A DNA stretch of 64,000 nucleotides from Pigmentiphaga litoralis (GCF_014651835.1 NZ_BMXQ01000001.1:3508120-3572119), one strand, 5' to 3'; counted from the stretch's first letter, positions 1 to 9,223 are shown. The notes: generated by a model not told the origin, from the sequence alone. Numbers and translations: made by a program.

Positions 1-1158
1 TACGGCTTCGCCGCCGCCGATGCACAGGGTGGCCACGCCACGCTTGCCGCCGGTCTTGCGCAGACCGCCGATCAACGTTGCCAACAGACGGGCGCCGCTG
101 GCGCCGATCGGGTGACCCAGCGCGGTGGCGCCGCCGTGGATATTGACCTTGGAGGCGTCCAGCTTGTGGTCTTCGATGGCAGCCATCGCCACGACCGCAA
201 AGGCCTCGTTGACCTCGAACAGGTCCACGTCATCCGCCTTCCAGCCGGTTTTATTGAACAGGTTCTTCAGGGCGCCGACCGGGGCGGTCGTGAACCACTT
301 CGGTTCCTGCGAATGCGAGGCGTGGCCGACGACGCGTGCCAGCGGCTTCAGGCCCAGTTCCTTGGCGGTCGATTCGCGCATCATGACCATGGCGGCCGCG
401 CCGTCCGAAATCGACGACGAGTTGGCGGCCGTGATGGAACCGTCCTTCTTGAACGCCGGCTTCAGGGTCGGGATCTTTTCCGGCATGGCCTTGCCCGGCG
501 CTTCGTCCTTGGCGACCACGACTTCACCCTTGCGGCCCTGCACGGTGACGGGAGCGATTTCCCATTCGAAGCTGCCGTCTTCGATGGCGGCGCGGGCGCG
601 CTTCAGGGATTCGAGCGAGTAGGCGTCCTGCTGCTCGCGGGTGAAGGCGTACTTGTCGGCGCAGTCTTCGGCGAACACGCCCATGGCGCGGCCTTTGTCG
701 TACGCATCTTCCAGGCCGTCCATGGCCATGTGGTCATAGATCGTGGCGTGACCGAAGCGGATGCCCTGGCGGGCCTTGGGCAGCAGGTGCGGCGCGTTGG
801 TCATGCTTTCCATGCCACCGGCCACGGCGATGTCGATGCTGCCCGCCACCAGGGCATCGTGCGCGATCATCGCGGCCTTCATGCCCGAGCCGCAGATCTT
901 GTTGATGGTGCTGCACGCGGTGGTCTGCGGCAGGCCTGCGCCCAGCGCGGCCTGGCGGGCGGGCGCCTGGCCCTGGCCGGCCTGCAGCACGTTGCCCATG
1001 ATGACTTCCTGGACCTGTTCCGGCTTCAATCCGGCGCGCTCGACCGCGGCCTTGATGGCGACCGAGCCAAGCTCGTTGGCGGACAGAGCGGACAACTCGC
1101 CGAGCATGCCACCCATGGGCGTGCGTGCGATGGAAACGATGACGACGGGATCGGACAT
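1..1158 (-). CDS. acetyl-CoA C-acyltransferase (thiolase), 3' end cut by window
   Basis: Thiolase that condenses or cleaves acyl-CoA with acetyl-CoA. The frame stays open to base 1, giving 386 codons against about 392 for the family, so only a few C-terminal residues are missing. The nucleophilic cysteine is Cys89 in KICGSGMK. The His loop GGATALGHPIGA and the C-terminal CIGGG motif with the second catalytic cysteine are both visible. The ATG at 1158 has a good AGGAG ribosome binding site. It lies 32 bases downstream of the MerR gene on the same strand and is probably cotranscribed with it, which points to fatty or branched-chain acyl-CoA breakdown. Sequence alone does not separate biosynthetic from degradative thiolase. 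Confidence 0.93.
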   Translation of the reverse strand, partial: MSDPVVIVSIARTPMGGMLGELSALSANELGSVAIKAAVERAGLKPEQVQEVIMGNVLQAGQGQAPARQAALGAGLPQTTACSTINKICGSGMKAAMIAHDALVAGSIDIAVAGGMESMTNAPHLLPKARQGIRFGHATIYDHMAMDGLEDAYDKGRAMGVFAEDCADKYAFTREQQDAYSLESLKRARAAIEDGSFEWEIAPVTVQGRKGEVVVAKDEAPGKAMPEKIPTLKPAFKKDGSITAANSSSISDGAAAMVMMRESTAKELGLKPLARVVGHASHSQEPKWFTTAPVGALKNLFNKTGWKADDVDLFEVNEAFAVVAMAAIEDHKLDASKVNIHGGATALGHPIGASGARLLATLIGGLRKTGGKRGVATLCIGGGEAV

Positions 1159-1190
1159 GGAAAACTCCTGATTCGATAGAGGGTATGCAC

Positions 1191-1631
1191 TTATGCGGTA
1201 ACTGAGCGGGAACCCGCCTTCTTCTTCTTGCTTCCGTATTCCGACGGACCTTCCTTCAACTGGTCCAGCATTCGCCGACCCATGGCTTCCTGGGCATCGA
1301 TCTCGGCCAGGGTGAGATCGATATCTTCGCGGCGGCGCTCGAGAATCTGCCGATGCTGACTCAGCACCGACAGGAACTCCTTCAATTGCGGGACAGTGTC
1401 TTTGGGCTCATCGTACATGTCGAGCAGGTTGCGGATTTCGGCCAGGGACAGGCCAAGCCGCCGACCCCGCAGGATGAGCTTGAGGCGGGTGCGATCGCGC
1501 GCGGAATAGACGCGCTGCGAGGCTTCCCGGGTGGGCGAGAGAATGCCTTCGTCTTCGTAGAAACGGATGGCCCGGGCCGTGGCGCCGAATTCGCGCGCCA
1601 GGTCGGAAATCGTGTAGGTGGGCGCCGACAT
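1191..1631 (-). CDS. MerR-family transcriptional regulator (LiuR-like)
   Basis: A 146-residue MerR regulator. The N-terminal winged helix-turn-helix reads YTISDLAREFGATARAIRFY and is followed by the RVYSARDRTRL segment. A long dimerisation helix (about residues 80-130) comes next, then a lysine-rich tail. No metal-binding cysteines are present, so it is not a metal sensor. Size and sequence resemble the LiuR/PsrA-like MerR proteins that control leucine/isovalerate and acyl-CoA catabolism. That fits its position directly before a thiolase and a LiuR-box-like palindrome 15 bases upstream of its start. No strong Shine-Dalgarno is seen. Family assignment is firm; the LiuR name is inference. Confidence 0.85.
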   Translation of the reverse strand: MSAPTYTISDLAREFGATARAIRFYEDEGILSPTREASQRVYSARDRTRLKLILRGRRLGLSLAEIRNLLDMYDEPKDTVPQLKEFLSVLSQHRQILERRREDIDLTLAEIDAQEAMGRRMLDQLKEGPSEYGSKKKKAGSRSVTA

Positions 1632-1645
1632 AGGTACACTTGCAC

Positions 1646-1661
1646 TTTACGTAAACGTAAA
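1646..1661. promoter_or_regulatory. Candidate LiuR-type operator between MerR and MBL genes
   Basis: TTTACGTAAACGTAAA has perfect 7-base arms (TTTACGT/ACGTAAA) around a 2-base centre. It lies in the short divergent gap between the MerR gene and the MBL hydrolase. It looks like the MerR-type LiuR box described in proteobacteria and could serve both promoters. Confidence 0.65.
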
Positions 1662-1702
1662 CCCCATTCTAGGCGGCCAGGCGTCCAGGAGCAATCGACG
1701 GC

Positions 1703-2755
1703 ATGAACCCTCTCGAACACCAACTGCAGTATCCGTTCAACGATACCCTCCCTGCCGCCGGCACGTCCATTGAGGTTGCCCCGGGTATCCGGTGGGTGCG
1801 CCTGCCCTTGCCGTTCGCGCTCGACCACATCAACGTCTGGCTGATGCGCGACACCTACGAAGGCCGCGATGGCTGGACCGTGGTGGACTGCGGCGTGTCC
1901 CGCGACGAAGTCATGGGCATGTGGGAACAGGTGTTCGCCAACGAGCTGGACGGGCTGCCGGTGGTGCGCGTGATCGTCACCCACATGCATCCGGACCACA
2001 TCGGCCTGGCGCACTGGCTGACCGAAAAATGGAATGCACCGCTGCAGATGACCATGACGGATTTCGTGGTTGCGCAGCTGTATTGCGGCGCCGATTCGGG
2101 CGGCGGCGGCGAGCGGCTCGCCCGGCATTTCGAACGCCATGGCATGACCCATCCGGAAGACCTGGACGGCGTGCGCAAGCGCAAGAGCTACTACTCGCAA
2201 CTGGTGCCCAAGGTACCGTCCAGCTTCATCCGTATCGTCGACAACGACATCGTGCCGATCGGCGGCCACGACTGGCAGGTCATCATCGGCTACGGCCACG
2301 CCCCGGAACATGCGTCGTTCTACAGCAAGTCTCTGAACGTCGTGATCTCGGGCGACATGGTCCTGCCGCGCATTTCGACCAACGTCAGCGTGAACAGCGA
2401 AGAGCCGCAGGGCAACGCGCTGCAGGATTACCTGGATTCATTGTCACGTTATGTTGACGTGCCCGATGACGCGCTGACCCTGCCGTCCCATGGCCGGCCG
2501 TTTGTCGGCATCCACACCCGCATCCAGCAGCAGCATGATCATCATGCCGAGCATCTGGCGCGCGTGGTGAAAGCCTGTGCCGAGCCCAAGAGTGCGTTTG
2601 ATATCGTCCCGGTGCTGTTCAGGCGCAAGCTGGACCTGCACCAGATGACGTTTGCCCTGGGCGAATCAATTGCTCATCTGCACATGCTGATGTATTCGGG
2701 AAAGGTCAAGCGGATCACGGGTGAGGACGGCGTCATCCGCTTTCAGGCGGCTTGA
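1703..2755 (+). CDS. MBL-fold metallo-hydrolase
   Basis: A 350-residue metallo-beta-lactamase-fold hydrolase. The zinc-binding signature is THMHPDHIG (His94, His96, Asp98, His99). Further ligands are probably the His in GYGHAPEH, the Asp in ISGDMVLP and the His in LPSHGRP. The C-terminal region after about residue 270 is helical and resembles the winged-helix tail of glyoxalase-II-like family members. The ATG has AGGAG eleven bases upstream. It is divergent from the MerR gene across the LiuR-like palindrome, so it may hydrolyse an acyl-CoA or lactone intermediate in the same regulon. The substrate cannot be read from sequence. Confidence 0.85.
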   Translation: MNPLEHQLQYPFNDTLPAAGTSIEVAPGIRWVRLPLPFALDHINVWLMRDTYEGRDGWTVVDCGVSRDEVMGMWEQVFANELDGLPVVRVIVTHMHPDHIGLAHWLTEKWNAPLQMTMTDFVVAQLYCGADSGGGGERLARHFERHGMTHPEDLDGVRKRKSYYSQLVPKVPSSFIRIVDNDIVPIGGHDWQVIIGYGHAPEHASFYSKSLNVVISGDMVLPRISTNVSVNSEEPQGNALQDYLDSLSRYVDVPDDALTLPSHGRPFVGIHTRIQQQHDHHAEHLARVVKACAEPKSAFDIVPVLFRRKLDLHQMTFALGESIAHLHMLMYSGKVKRITGEDGVIRFQAA

Positions 2756-2876
2756 GAGCGTTGACCGCTTGATGCGTCGAAGGGAGCGGCCGCACGTCAG
2801 CGGGCGCGGCGCCATAGCGTTGCCGCAGTCCGCCCACGGTCAGGACGCAGTCCGCCTGGCTATCGATCGCGATATG

Positions 2877-4577
2877 TCAATGCGCCTGCGCGGCCGCGCC
2901 CGCCGGCAGCACCAGGCTGTGAATCGCCTCCCGTTCGGTCCGAAACAGATTGCCCGGCGCAATTATCGCCATGGCCCCTGACGCGACCAGCACGTCTTCC
3001 ACCTGCTTCTTCAGCCCCGCCAGATAGACCTCGACGCCCTGCTCCCGCAGATTCCCCACCAGATAGCTCAGTGTGTCCACACCGGTGGTGTCGATACTGT
3101 TGATCGGCCCGGCATAGATCAGCACGCGTTTGATGGACGGATCGGCGCGCACTCGCGTCATGATGAAGTGTTCCAGCGGCGTGGCGGTCACGAAACTCAG
3201 TGCGGCATCCATCCGCACGGCCAGCACGTCGGGCGCCAGCGCGCCGAGTGCAAACCGCGCCCGATCGCGCAAGGTACCGTCTTCGTGCACCCCCACTTCA
3301 ATGATGCGGGGATGCGCGCGGCCGTACATGAAGTAGCTCAGCGACAGGATGAAGCCGACCAGCACGCCCCACTGCAGTTGCGGGGCAGAAATCAGGGTGG
3401 CGATGGCGGTGATGACCGCAATGACCGCCTCGGGCCGCGACGTGCGCCACAGCCGCACGAAAAACGCGGGCTGAACCAAGTTCATGACCGGGACGACGAT
3501 CACCGCAGCCAGAAAGGCCTTGGGCAGGTGCGCAATGGCCGGCGTCAGGAACAGCAGGCTGACCAGCACGCAGACGAAGGCAAACAGTGCCGACCAGCCG
3601 GTGCGAGCACCCACATACAAGTTGAGCGCCGAGCGTGAGAAGGACGCGCTGACCGGAAACGCACCACTGAAGGCGCTCGTCAGCTTGGCCAGACCCTGCC
3701 CGATGAATTCCTGGTCTTCATCCCACCGCTGGCGGTTGCTGCGCGAGATGGTCTTGGCGCTTGAGAGCGCTTCCACAAAGCTGACGATGGCGATCACCGC
3801 CGCGGCGGGCAACAACGCCCGGTAGTCTTCCCAGGACAAGAAGGCCGGCACGGCAAAGTCGGGCAACCCGGCGGGAAGGGCACCCACCACCGCGCCCCCC
3901 TTGGCTCCGTACCCGGTCAACCAGCTGACGATCCCGCAGACCAGCGCCGCGCCCAGCACCACCGGCATGCGCTTGCTGTACTTTTTAAGCGCCAGCAGGA
4001 AGACAAGCGTTCCGACGCCAAAGGCAAAGCCTGCCCAGTCGACCGAAAACGCGATGTCGGCATATCGTGCGGACTGGTACAGGTCGGCCACGGCCCGCCC
4101 GTCCAGTCCCAGCATGGCGGGCAGCTGCGACAGCACGATCAGCACCGCCGCCGCCTGCGTAAAGGCGCCCACGACGGTTGCCGGCAGGAAGTTGACGATC
4201 ATGCCCAGGCGGAGCATGCCGACCAGGATCTGGATGGCGCCGGCAATCAGGGACAGCCAGATCGCCAATTCGACCCAGCGCGGCGATCCCGCCCAGGCCA
4301 GCCCGGACAGGGATCCCGCGACCAGCATGCTCGTCAGCGCCACCGGGCCCGCGCCCAGCAATTGGCACGACCCGAACAGCACGCTGATGACCGGCGGAAT
4401 CAACGCCGCGTACAGCCCCGTGATGGGCGGCATGCCCGCCAGCATTGCGTAGGCCACGGCTTGCGGCACCAGGATCAGCCCGAGCGTGAAGCCCGCGCGC
4501 GCATCGGCCACCAGCGTGTCGGACGTGGGGCGCGGCCACGCCAGGAAAGGAAGCCAACGAAGCAGGGAAGCGTGCAT
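2877..4577 (-). CDS. SulP-family anion permease with STAS domain
   Basis: A 566-residue inner-membrane SulP transporter. An N-terminal permease of about ten to twelve hydrophobic helices starts with the family motif ILVPQAVAYAMLAGMPPITGLYA. A cytoplasmic STAS domain follows from about residue 440 to 550 (AGPINSIDTTGVDTLSYL). Members carry sulfate, bicarbonate or dicarboxylates by proton or sodium coupling. It lies 30 bases downstream of an SDR gene on the same strand. No clear ribosome binding site precedes the ATG, so coupling to the upstream gene is possible. This is one of two SulP genes in the window and is unrelated in context to the one at 53 kb. Confidence 0.93.
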   Translation of the reverse strand: MHASLLRWLPFLAWPRPTSDTLVADARAGFTLGLILVPQAVAYAMLAGMPPITGLYAALIPPVISVLFGSCQLLGAGPVALTSMLVAGSLSGLAWAGSPRWVELAIWLSLIAGAIQILVGMLRLGMIVNFLPATVVGAFTQAAAVLIVLSQLPAMLGLDGRAVADLYQSARYADIAFSVDWAGFAFGVGTLVFLLALKKYSKRMPVVLGAALVCGIVSWLTGYGAKGGAVVGALPAGLPDFAVPAFLSWEDYRALLPAAAVIAIVSFVEALSSAKTISRSNRQRWDEDQEFIGQGLAKLTSAFSGAFPVSASFSRSALNLYVGARTGWSALFAFVCVLVSLLFLTPAIAHLPKAFLAAVIVVPVMNLVQPAFFVRLWRTSRPEAVIAVITAIATLISAPQLQWGVLVGFILSLSYFMYGRAHPRIIEVGVHEDGTLRDRARFALGALAPDVLAVRMDAALSFVTATPLEHFIMTRVRADPSIKRVLIYAGPINSIDTTGVDTLSYLVGNLREQGVEVYLAGLKKQVEDVLVASGAMAIIAPGNLFRTEREAIHSLVLPAGAAAQAH

Positions 4578-4607
4578 AGACCAGCGAGGAGGAAGCGGAC
4601 AGGCGCG

Positions 4608-5372
4608 TCAGGAAGGACGCGAGGCGCGCGGCTTGCGCGGCGCCCTGGAAGCGAAGTGATCGTACACCACCGCCGGAAGCAGCCGCAGCAGCCGCGCCAC
4701 GACACCCATCTGCCATGGAATGACGGTGTAGCGGGTGCCACGGGCAATCGCGCGCGCCGCCTTCTCGGCAAACACGTCCGGCTCCATCAGGAATGGCATT
4801 TTGTACGGATTGTGCGCGGTCAGGGGCGTGCGGATGTAGCCCGGCGCCACCGTGGACACGCGTATGCCGTAATGCACCAGTTCGTTGCGCACGCTTTCGC
4901 AATAGGCGATCACGGCCGCCTTGGAAGCACTGTAGGCGCCGGCGCCCGGCAGGCCACGAATGCCCGCCACGCTGGCGATCCCGACGAGCTGCCCGGCCCG
5001 CCGCGCCTTCATGCCGGCAATAAAAGGCTCGAAGGTGGCGACCATGGCCACCAGATTGGTGTCGATCACGGTTTTGAAGCCATCGAAGTCATCCATCTCT
5101 TCGGTCAGGGTGCCGACACTGATCCCGGCGTTGGCGATCACCAGATCGACACGCCCGCACGCCGCCTGGAAATCGGCGGCGGCCTGGTGCAGCGCGTTCC
5201 GATCGCGTACATCCAGGGCGTAGCAATGATGCGTGCCGGGCAAGCTGGCGGCCAGCGCGTCGAGCGCCTGCTGGCGCCGCCCGACCAGGCCGATGGTGGC
5301 GCCCTGGGCCGCGTACTGGCGGGCCAGCGCCTCGCCTATGCCGCTGCTGGCGCCGGTAATGAATACGAACAT
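4608..5372 (-). CDS. SDR-family oxidoreductase
   Basis: A 254-residue short-chain dehydrogenase/reductase. The N-terminal nucleotide-binding motif is TGASSGIG. The structural NAG motif is in VIANAGIS, and the catalytic Ser-Tyr-Lys set is visible as IASVAG and YSASKAA. A basic, aromatic C-terminal tail (VVYDHFASRAPRKPRA) may be membrane-associated. The start at 5372 is preferred because GGGAG precedes it and the Rossmann strand begins at once (MFVFITG). Longer upstream extensions have no family counterpart. It probably shares a transcript with the SulP gene. The substrate is unknown. Confidence 0.9.
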   Translation of the reverse strand: MFVFITGASSGIGEALARQYAAQGATIGLVGRRQQALDALAASLPGTHHCYALDVRDRNALHQAAADFQAACGRVDLVIANAGISVGTLTEEMDDFDGFKTVIDTNLVAMVATFEPFIAGMKARRAGQLVGIASVAGIRGLPGAGAYSASKAAVIAYCESVRNELVHYGIRVSTVAPGYIRTPLTAHNPYKMPFLMEPDVFAEKAARAIARGTRYTVIPWQMGVVARLLRLLPAVVYDHFASRAPRKPRASRPS

Positions 5373-5523
5373 CAATCTGTCTCCCGGATGTGAAGCAAGG
5401 ATAGCCGCCCGCATCGGCGTTGCGTGCGGTGACCTGGACGAAAGCGTCCAGGCTCGCTGCCTGCGAGCGGAGGCATCGCGAGGTATAGTCGAAGACCCAG
5501 TTGCTGTCCTGCACGAATACGCC

Positions 5524-6993
5524 ATGCCCAACGACACGATCGATACCTCCGCACTTGGCGCCCCGGGGCGTCTGCACCCCGAACTTGCCACCGAACTCGT
5601 CCGTATTGTCGGGCAAGAACACGTCTTTGCCGAAGCGGCGGACAAGCTCCGGTACGAAATCGGCGCCCGCTATGGCGAAGGCAAGGCAGGTTTCGTGGTG
5701 CGGCCGTCGTCAGCCACCGAAATCGGCGAGGTGCTCGCGCTGTGCCTGCGCACCGGCACCCCGCTCATTGCCCAGGGCGCCAATACCGGCCTGGTCGCCG
5801 CCAGCACGCCCAACGAAACGGGTCTTCAGGTGGTGATGAGCCTGGAACGACTGCGCGGCGACATCATCGTGGACCGCGCCAACCGCACCGCCACCGTGGG
5901 CGCTGGCGTCACGCTGCAGGACCTGAACGAGAAGCTGGCCGCCGACAACCTGTGCTTTCCGATCGATCTGGGCGCCAACCCGTCGGTGGGCGGCATGATC
6001 GCGACCAATACGGGCGGCTCGCGCCTGGTGCGGTATGGCGACGTGCGGCACAACCTGCTGGGCCTGGAAGTCGTGCTGGCGGATCCCCCGGGTCAGGTGC
6101 TCGACTTGATGACCGGCCTGCGCAAGAACAACACCGGCTACGACCTGAAGCAGCTGTTTGTGGGTACCGGCGGCGCGGGCGGCATCATCACGCGCGCCGT
6201 CCTGCAGGTGCATCCCCTGCCCCGCCAGACGGCCACCGCGCTGATCGTGCCGACCGGCCAGGATGCCATCCTGGACTTGCTGATTGCCCTGGAAGGCGAA
6301 TTCGGCGACTTCCTGACAGCCTACGAAGGTATCTCCAAGACCTGCATCGAAGCCGTCCTGGATCACATGCCGTCGGTGTCCAACCCCTTTGCGCCTGAAC
6401 CGATACCCGACTACATGCTGCTGGTGGAATTGAGCGCCACTGCGTCCCGCGACACCCTGGGCATGGACCTGCAGGAAGCGCTGAATGGCTTCCTGGAGCA
6501 GCACTTCGATGTGCTGGTCGCCAACGCCCTGCTGGACGGCGGCCCCGACCTCTGGAAGATCCGCCATTCCATCAGCGAATCCATCCGTCACCAGGGCAAG
6601 CTGATCGCGTTCGACATCGCCGTGCCCCGCTCGGCCATGGTCGCCTTCCGCGCCGAAGCCATCGCGATGATGGACGCCCGCTTCCCGTTCCTGCGCCTGT
6701 ACGACTTCGGCCACTGGGCGGACGGCGGTTGCCACTTCAACATCGTCTGGCCCAAGGAAGCGGACCCGAAACCCGACGACGCCACCATCGAATCCCTGCG
6801 CATCGCGATCTACGACCTGGTCGTGCGCAGCTACGGCGGCAGCTTCAGCGCCGAACACGGCGTCGGCCCCTACAACGAACGTTTCTACCACCGCTACACG
6901 GCCGACACCGTCCAGGCATTTGCCGGCCGCGTGCAGTCCGCGATCGACCCCAGGCATGTGCTGGGGCAGGTGTGGTTCGGGCCGGAGCGGTAA
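5524..6993 (+). CDS. FAD-binding oxidase, D-2-hydroxyacid dehydrogenase type
   Basis: A 489-residue flavoprotein of the VAO/PCMH fold with an FAD-binding domain in the N-terminal half (PSVGGMIATNTGGSRLVRYG). The FAD-oxidase C-terminal domain carries the metal-site motifs GGCHFNIVWP and SAEHGVGPYN. This matches the D-lactate, glycolate and D-2-hydroxyglutarate dehydrogenase family, which oxidises D-2-hydroxyacids and passes electrons to a quinone or electron-transfer flavoprotein. The open frame extends further upstream. The ATG at 5524 is chosen because family proteins begin shortly before the PELATELVRIVG helix. It is divergent from the SDR gene. The exact substrate is not resolved. Confidence 0.88.
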   Translation: MPNDTIDTSALGAPGRLHPELATELVRIVGQEHVFAEAADKLRYEIGARYGEGKAGFVVRPSSATEIGEVLALCLRTGTPLIAQGANTGLVAASTPNETGLQVVMSLERLRGDIIVDRANRTATVGAGVTLQDLNEKLAADNLCFPIDLGANPSVGGMIATNTGGSRLVRYGDVRHNLLGLEVVLADPPGQVLDLMTGLRKNNTGYDLKQLFVGTGGAGGIITRAVLQVHPLPRQTATALIVPTGQDAILDLLIALEGEFGDFLTAYEGISKTCIEAVLDHMPSVSNPFAPEPIPDYMLLVELSATASRDTLGMDLQEALNGFLEQHFDVLVANALLDGGPDLWKIRHSISESIRHQGKLIAFDIAVPRSAMVAFRAEAIAMMDARFPFLRLYDFGHWADGGCHFNIVWPKEADPKPDDATIESLRIAIYDLVVRSYGGSFSAEHGVGPYNERFYHRYTADTVQAFAGRVQSAIDPRHVLGQVWFGPER

Positions 6994-7130
6994 GCGGGTT
7001 GCTGCAGTGCATGTTGTATAACAAGCGCGACTTGCCCGTTCTGCGTCTGAAAATTGCAGGGGCGACACACACGGATCCAGGGGCATGATGCGTCCTGGTC
7101 TTGCTGCTTGAGCAGACTGCCAAGACACCT

Positions 7131-7922
7131 TCACCCCTCGTCGACCGCCGCACGATGCGCGCCAAACCCTTCCACTCCCGGCGCAATGTCTGCCTTCAGC
7201 GTTAACGCCGGAATGTCGTAATCGCCGGCGTTCTGGGGGCGGAAGGGAATCGGCGGTGTCGTCGACAATGTATCCAGCCGATCGCCCAGCGAAGTGCACA
7301 GCGCTGCGAACTTGGCATCGTCAATCTTGCCGGTTCGGTAGGTCACGAAAGGCGGCAGGACCGCGAAGCCGGGGTAGAACAGGATGCCATGCTGAATCGG
7401 GAACAGGATGTCGTCGATCGGCCCGCCGATACCCCGCGGTGCGTAGTGGGATTCCCAGCCACCGGTCGACACCATCACCATGGCGCGTTTGCCTGACATC
7501 ACGCCTTCGCCGAAACGCTCGCCCCACCGTGCGTCCGAGTGTTCGCCGACTCCGTACGCAAAGCCGTTGGCGTAGACCCGGTCGACCCATCCTTTCATGA
7601 TCGCCGGCATCGAATACCACCACAGCGGAAATTGCAGGATCAGCACGTCGGCCCAGCGGAGCTTGTCCTGCTCCCATTTGATATCGGCACTCTGACGATC
7701 CGCATCAAAAGCACGCCGCGAATCGACTGACGCATCGAACCGGCCGTCCACCGGCGGATCCAGGCTGTCCCGCGCATCCAGTTCCGGTTTCCATTGCATG
7801 GCGTACAGGTCGGACACCTGTACTTCATGGCCCGCTGCGTGCAAATGGGCCACGGCAAAGTCCTTGAGCGAACCGTTCAGCGACCGGGGTTCGGGGTGGG
7901 CGTAGACGATAAGAACATTCAT
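7131..7922 (-). CDS. NAD(P)H-quinone reductase, flavodoxin_2 fold
   Basis: A 263-residue NQO1/MdaB-like flavoprotein. It starts with the FMN/FAD phosphate-binding strand MNVLIVYAHPEPRSLN. The characteristic LQFPLWWYSMPAIMKGW segment is followed by the VMVSTGGWE loop. Members reduce quinones or electrophilic xenobiotics by two electrons using NAD(P)H. The gene is divergent from a LysR regulator with 89 bases between the starts and a candidate LysR site in the gap, the usual layout for an inducible quinone reductase. The C-terminus is somewhat longer than in MdaB. Confidence 0.88.
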   Translation of the reverse strand: MNVLIVYAHPEPRSLNGSLKDFAVAHLHAAGHEVQVSDLYAMQWKPELDARDSLDPPVDGRFDASVDSRRAFDADRQSADIKWEQDKLRWADVLILQFPLWWYSMPAIMKGWVDRVYANGFAYGVGEHSDARWGERFGEGVMSGKRAMVMVSTGGWESHYAPRGIGGPIDDILFPIQHGILFYPGFAVLPPFVTYRTGKIDDAKFAALCTSLGDRLDTLSTTPPIPFRPQNAGDYDIPALTLKADIAPGVEGFGAHRAAVDEG

Positions 7923-7978
7923 GATGCGGCTTCCAGAAGACGACGAAAGCAGGCAGCGTAGGCGCGTTGTCGGTATAG

Positions 7979-8002
7979 TGGAAATGAATTGCTGACATTC
8001 CA
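7979..8002. promoter_or_regulatory. Candidate LysR-type operator
   Basis: TGGAAATG and CATTCCA form an inverted repeat with a 9-base spacer. The core ATG-N9-CAT satisfies the T-N11-A rule for LysR regulators. It sits just before the LysR start and within the quinone reductase promoter region, so it could mediate both autorepression and activation. Confidence 0.5.
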
Positions 8003-8011
8003 GGTATTGCC

Positions 8012-8914
8012 ATGATTAATTTGCGTCGGCTGGACATGAATCTGCTGTTGACGCTGGACGCGCTGCTGGCAGAGCACAACGTCACGCGCGCGGCCGAACG
8101 TCTAGGCTTTTCACAGCCGTCGATCAGCGTGCACCTGGCCAAGTTGCGGCACGTGTTCAACGACCCGTTGCTGCTTCCCGGACCCCGCGGGATGCGTCCG
8201 ACAGCACGGGCCGACGAATTGCGCGAACCCTTGCGCGAAGCGCTGGCGGCGCTGGAACGCGCGGTGCTTCCGACCCGACCCTTTGATCCGTCGACGGCCA
8301 CGCACACATGGCGCATGGCCGCGTCGGACTATGCCGAATCCACCATCGTCCTGCCCACCCTCGGTCCATTGCGGAAGGCGGCGCCGGACACCCGGGTTGC
8401 CGTCCTGCCCCTGTCGATACCGCTGGTCGTTTCGCGCGCGGAACAAGGCACGATCGACCTGGCGTTCCACACGACCGCCGACAGCCCGGCCGGCCTGCAT
8501 CGTCGCACCTTGTTTGAAGAGCGGTATGTACTGGCCGGCCGTGCCGGTCATCCCAAGCTGAAGCGCCGGCCCACCATTGCGCAATTCTGCAAGCTCGAGC
8601 ACGTCCTGGTGTCGACCTATGGCGGTGGCTTCCACGGCGTGACCGACGACGTGCTGGCCGCCGCAGGGTTGGCCCGGCGGGTGGCGCTGTCGGTGCCGCA
8701 TTTTTTGTTCATGCGGTCAGTATTGGCACAGACCGACCTGGTTGCCATGGTGCCCTGGCGGCTGGTGCGCAACGAGCCGGGACTGACCGTGGTGGACGCC
8801 CCGGTAGACGTACCGGGGTACGAGATGGCGATGTTGTGGCACGACCGGTGTCACCGCGATCCGGCGCATGTCTGGTTGCGCGAGCTCGTGGCGACGTGCA
8901 CATCCGTCCCCTGA
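8012..8914 (+). CDS. LysR-family transcriptional regulator
   Basis: A 300-residue LysR protein. The N-terminal helix-turn-helix is RLDMNLLLTLDALLAEHN followed by VTRAAERLGFSQPSISVHL. The effector-binding periplasmic-binding-like domain runs from about residue 90 to the end. The variant RLDMNLL start and the R..AEELREPL linker resemble NodD/LinR-type LysR proteins that respond to aromatic or quinone compounds. Because it is divergent from the quinone reductase gene, that gene is the likely target. Confidence 0.92.
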   Translation: MINLRRLDMNLLLTLDALLAEHNVTRAAERLGFSQPSISVHLAKLRHVFNDPLLLPGPRGMRPTARADELREPLREALAALERAVLPTRPFDPSTATHTWRMAASDYAESTIVLPTLGPLRKAAPDTRVAVLPLSIPLVVSRAEQGTIDLAFHTTADSPAGLHRRTLFEERYVLAGRAGHPKLKRRPTIAQFCKLEHVLVSTYGGGFHGVTDDVLAAAGLARRVALSVPHFLFMRSVLAQTDLVAMVPWRLVRNEPGLTVVDAPVDVPGYEMAMLWHDRCHRDPAHVWLRELVATCTSVP

Positions 8915-8944
8915 TCCGCGCCGCGCCCCGCAGCCATGCCCCGA

Positions 8945-9223
8945 TCACCGCCTGCGGGACAGAGGATCCGCCCGTACGTCCGCCTCGATACACGTCTTGC
9001 CAAAAATCGCGATGATCGCCCGCTGGGGTGGCTCGTCCATGATCGACCGGGCCAGCGTCACGGCGCGAATCAGCCGGTTTCGCACAGTGTCCTCGGACTC
9101 GCCGGAAAGATAGAGTCGTTGAAAGAGCATCATCACCAGGTCGCCCTGGGGATCGGCAACCACCGTTTCAGCAATTGCCTGCGCGCGCGCCATTGATTCT
9201 GCAGCCGTATCGTCGTTTGCCAT
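8945..9223 (-). CDS. Small hypothetical protein
   Basis: A 92-residue soluble, helix-rich protein of unrecognised family (MANDDTAAESMARAQAIAET, then a hydrophobic VMMLFQRLYLSGESED stretch). The ATG at 9223 gives the most natural N-terminus. A TTG 39 bases upstream (9262) would add 13 residues. No convincing Shine-Dalgarno precedes either. It has codon use typical of the neighbourhood and is convergent with the LysR gene. It could be a genuine small gene or a chance frame. Confidence 0.5.
   Translation of the reverse strand: MANDDTAAESMARAQAIAETVVADPQGDLVMMLFQRLYLSGESEDTVRNRLIRAVTLARSIMDEPPQRAIIAIFGKTCIEADVRADPLSRRR

Noticed and set aside
5710-7299. A 529-codon minus-strand frame
   Set aside because: Antisense to the FAD dehydrogenase; no motif.
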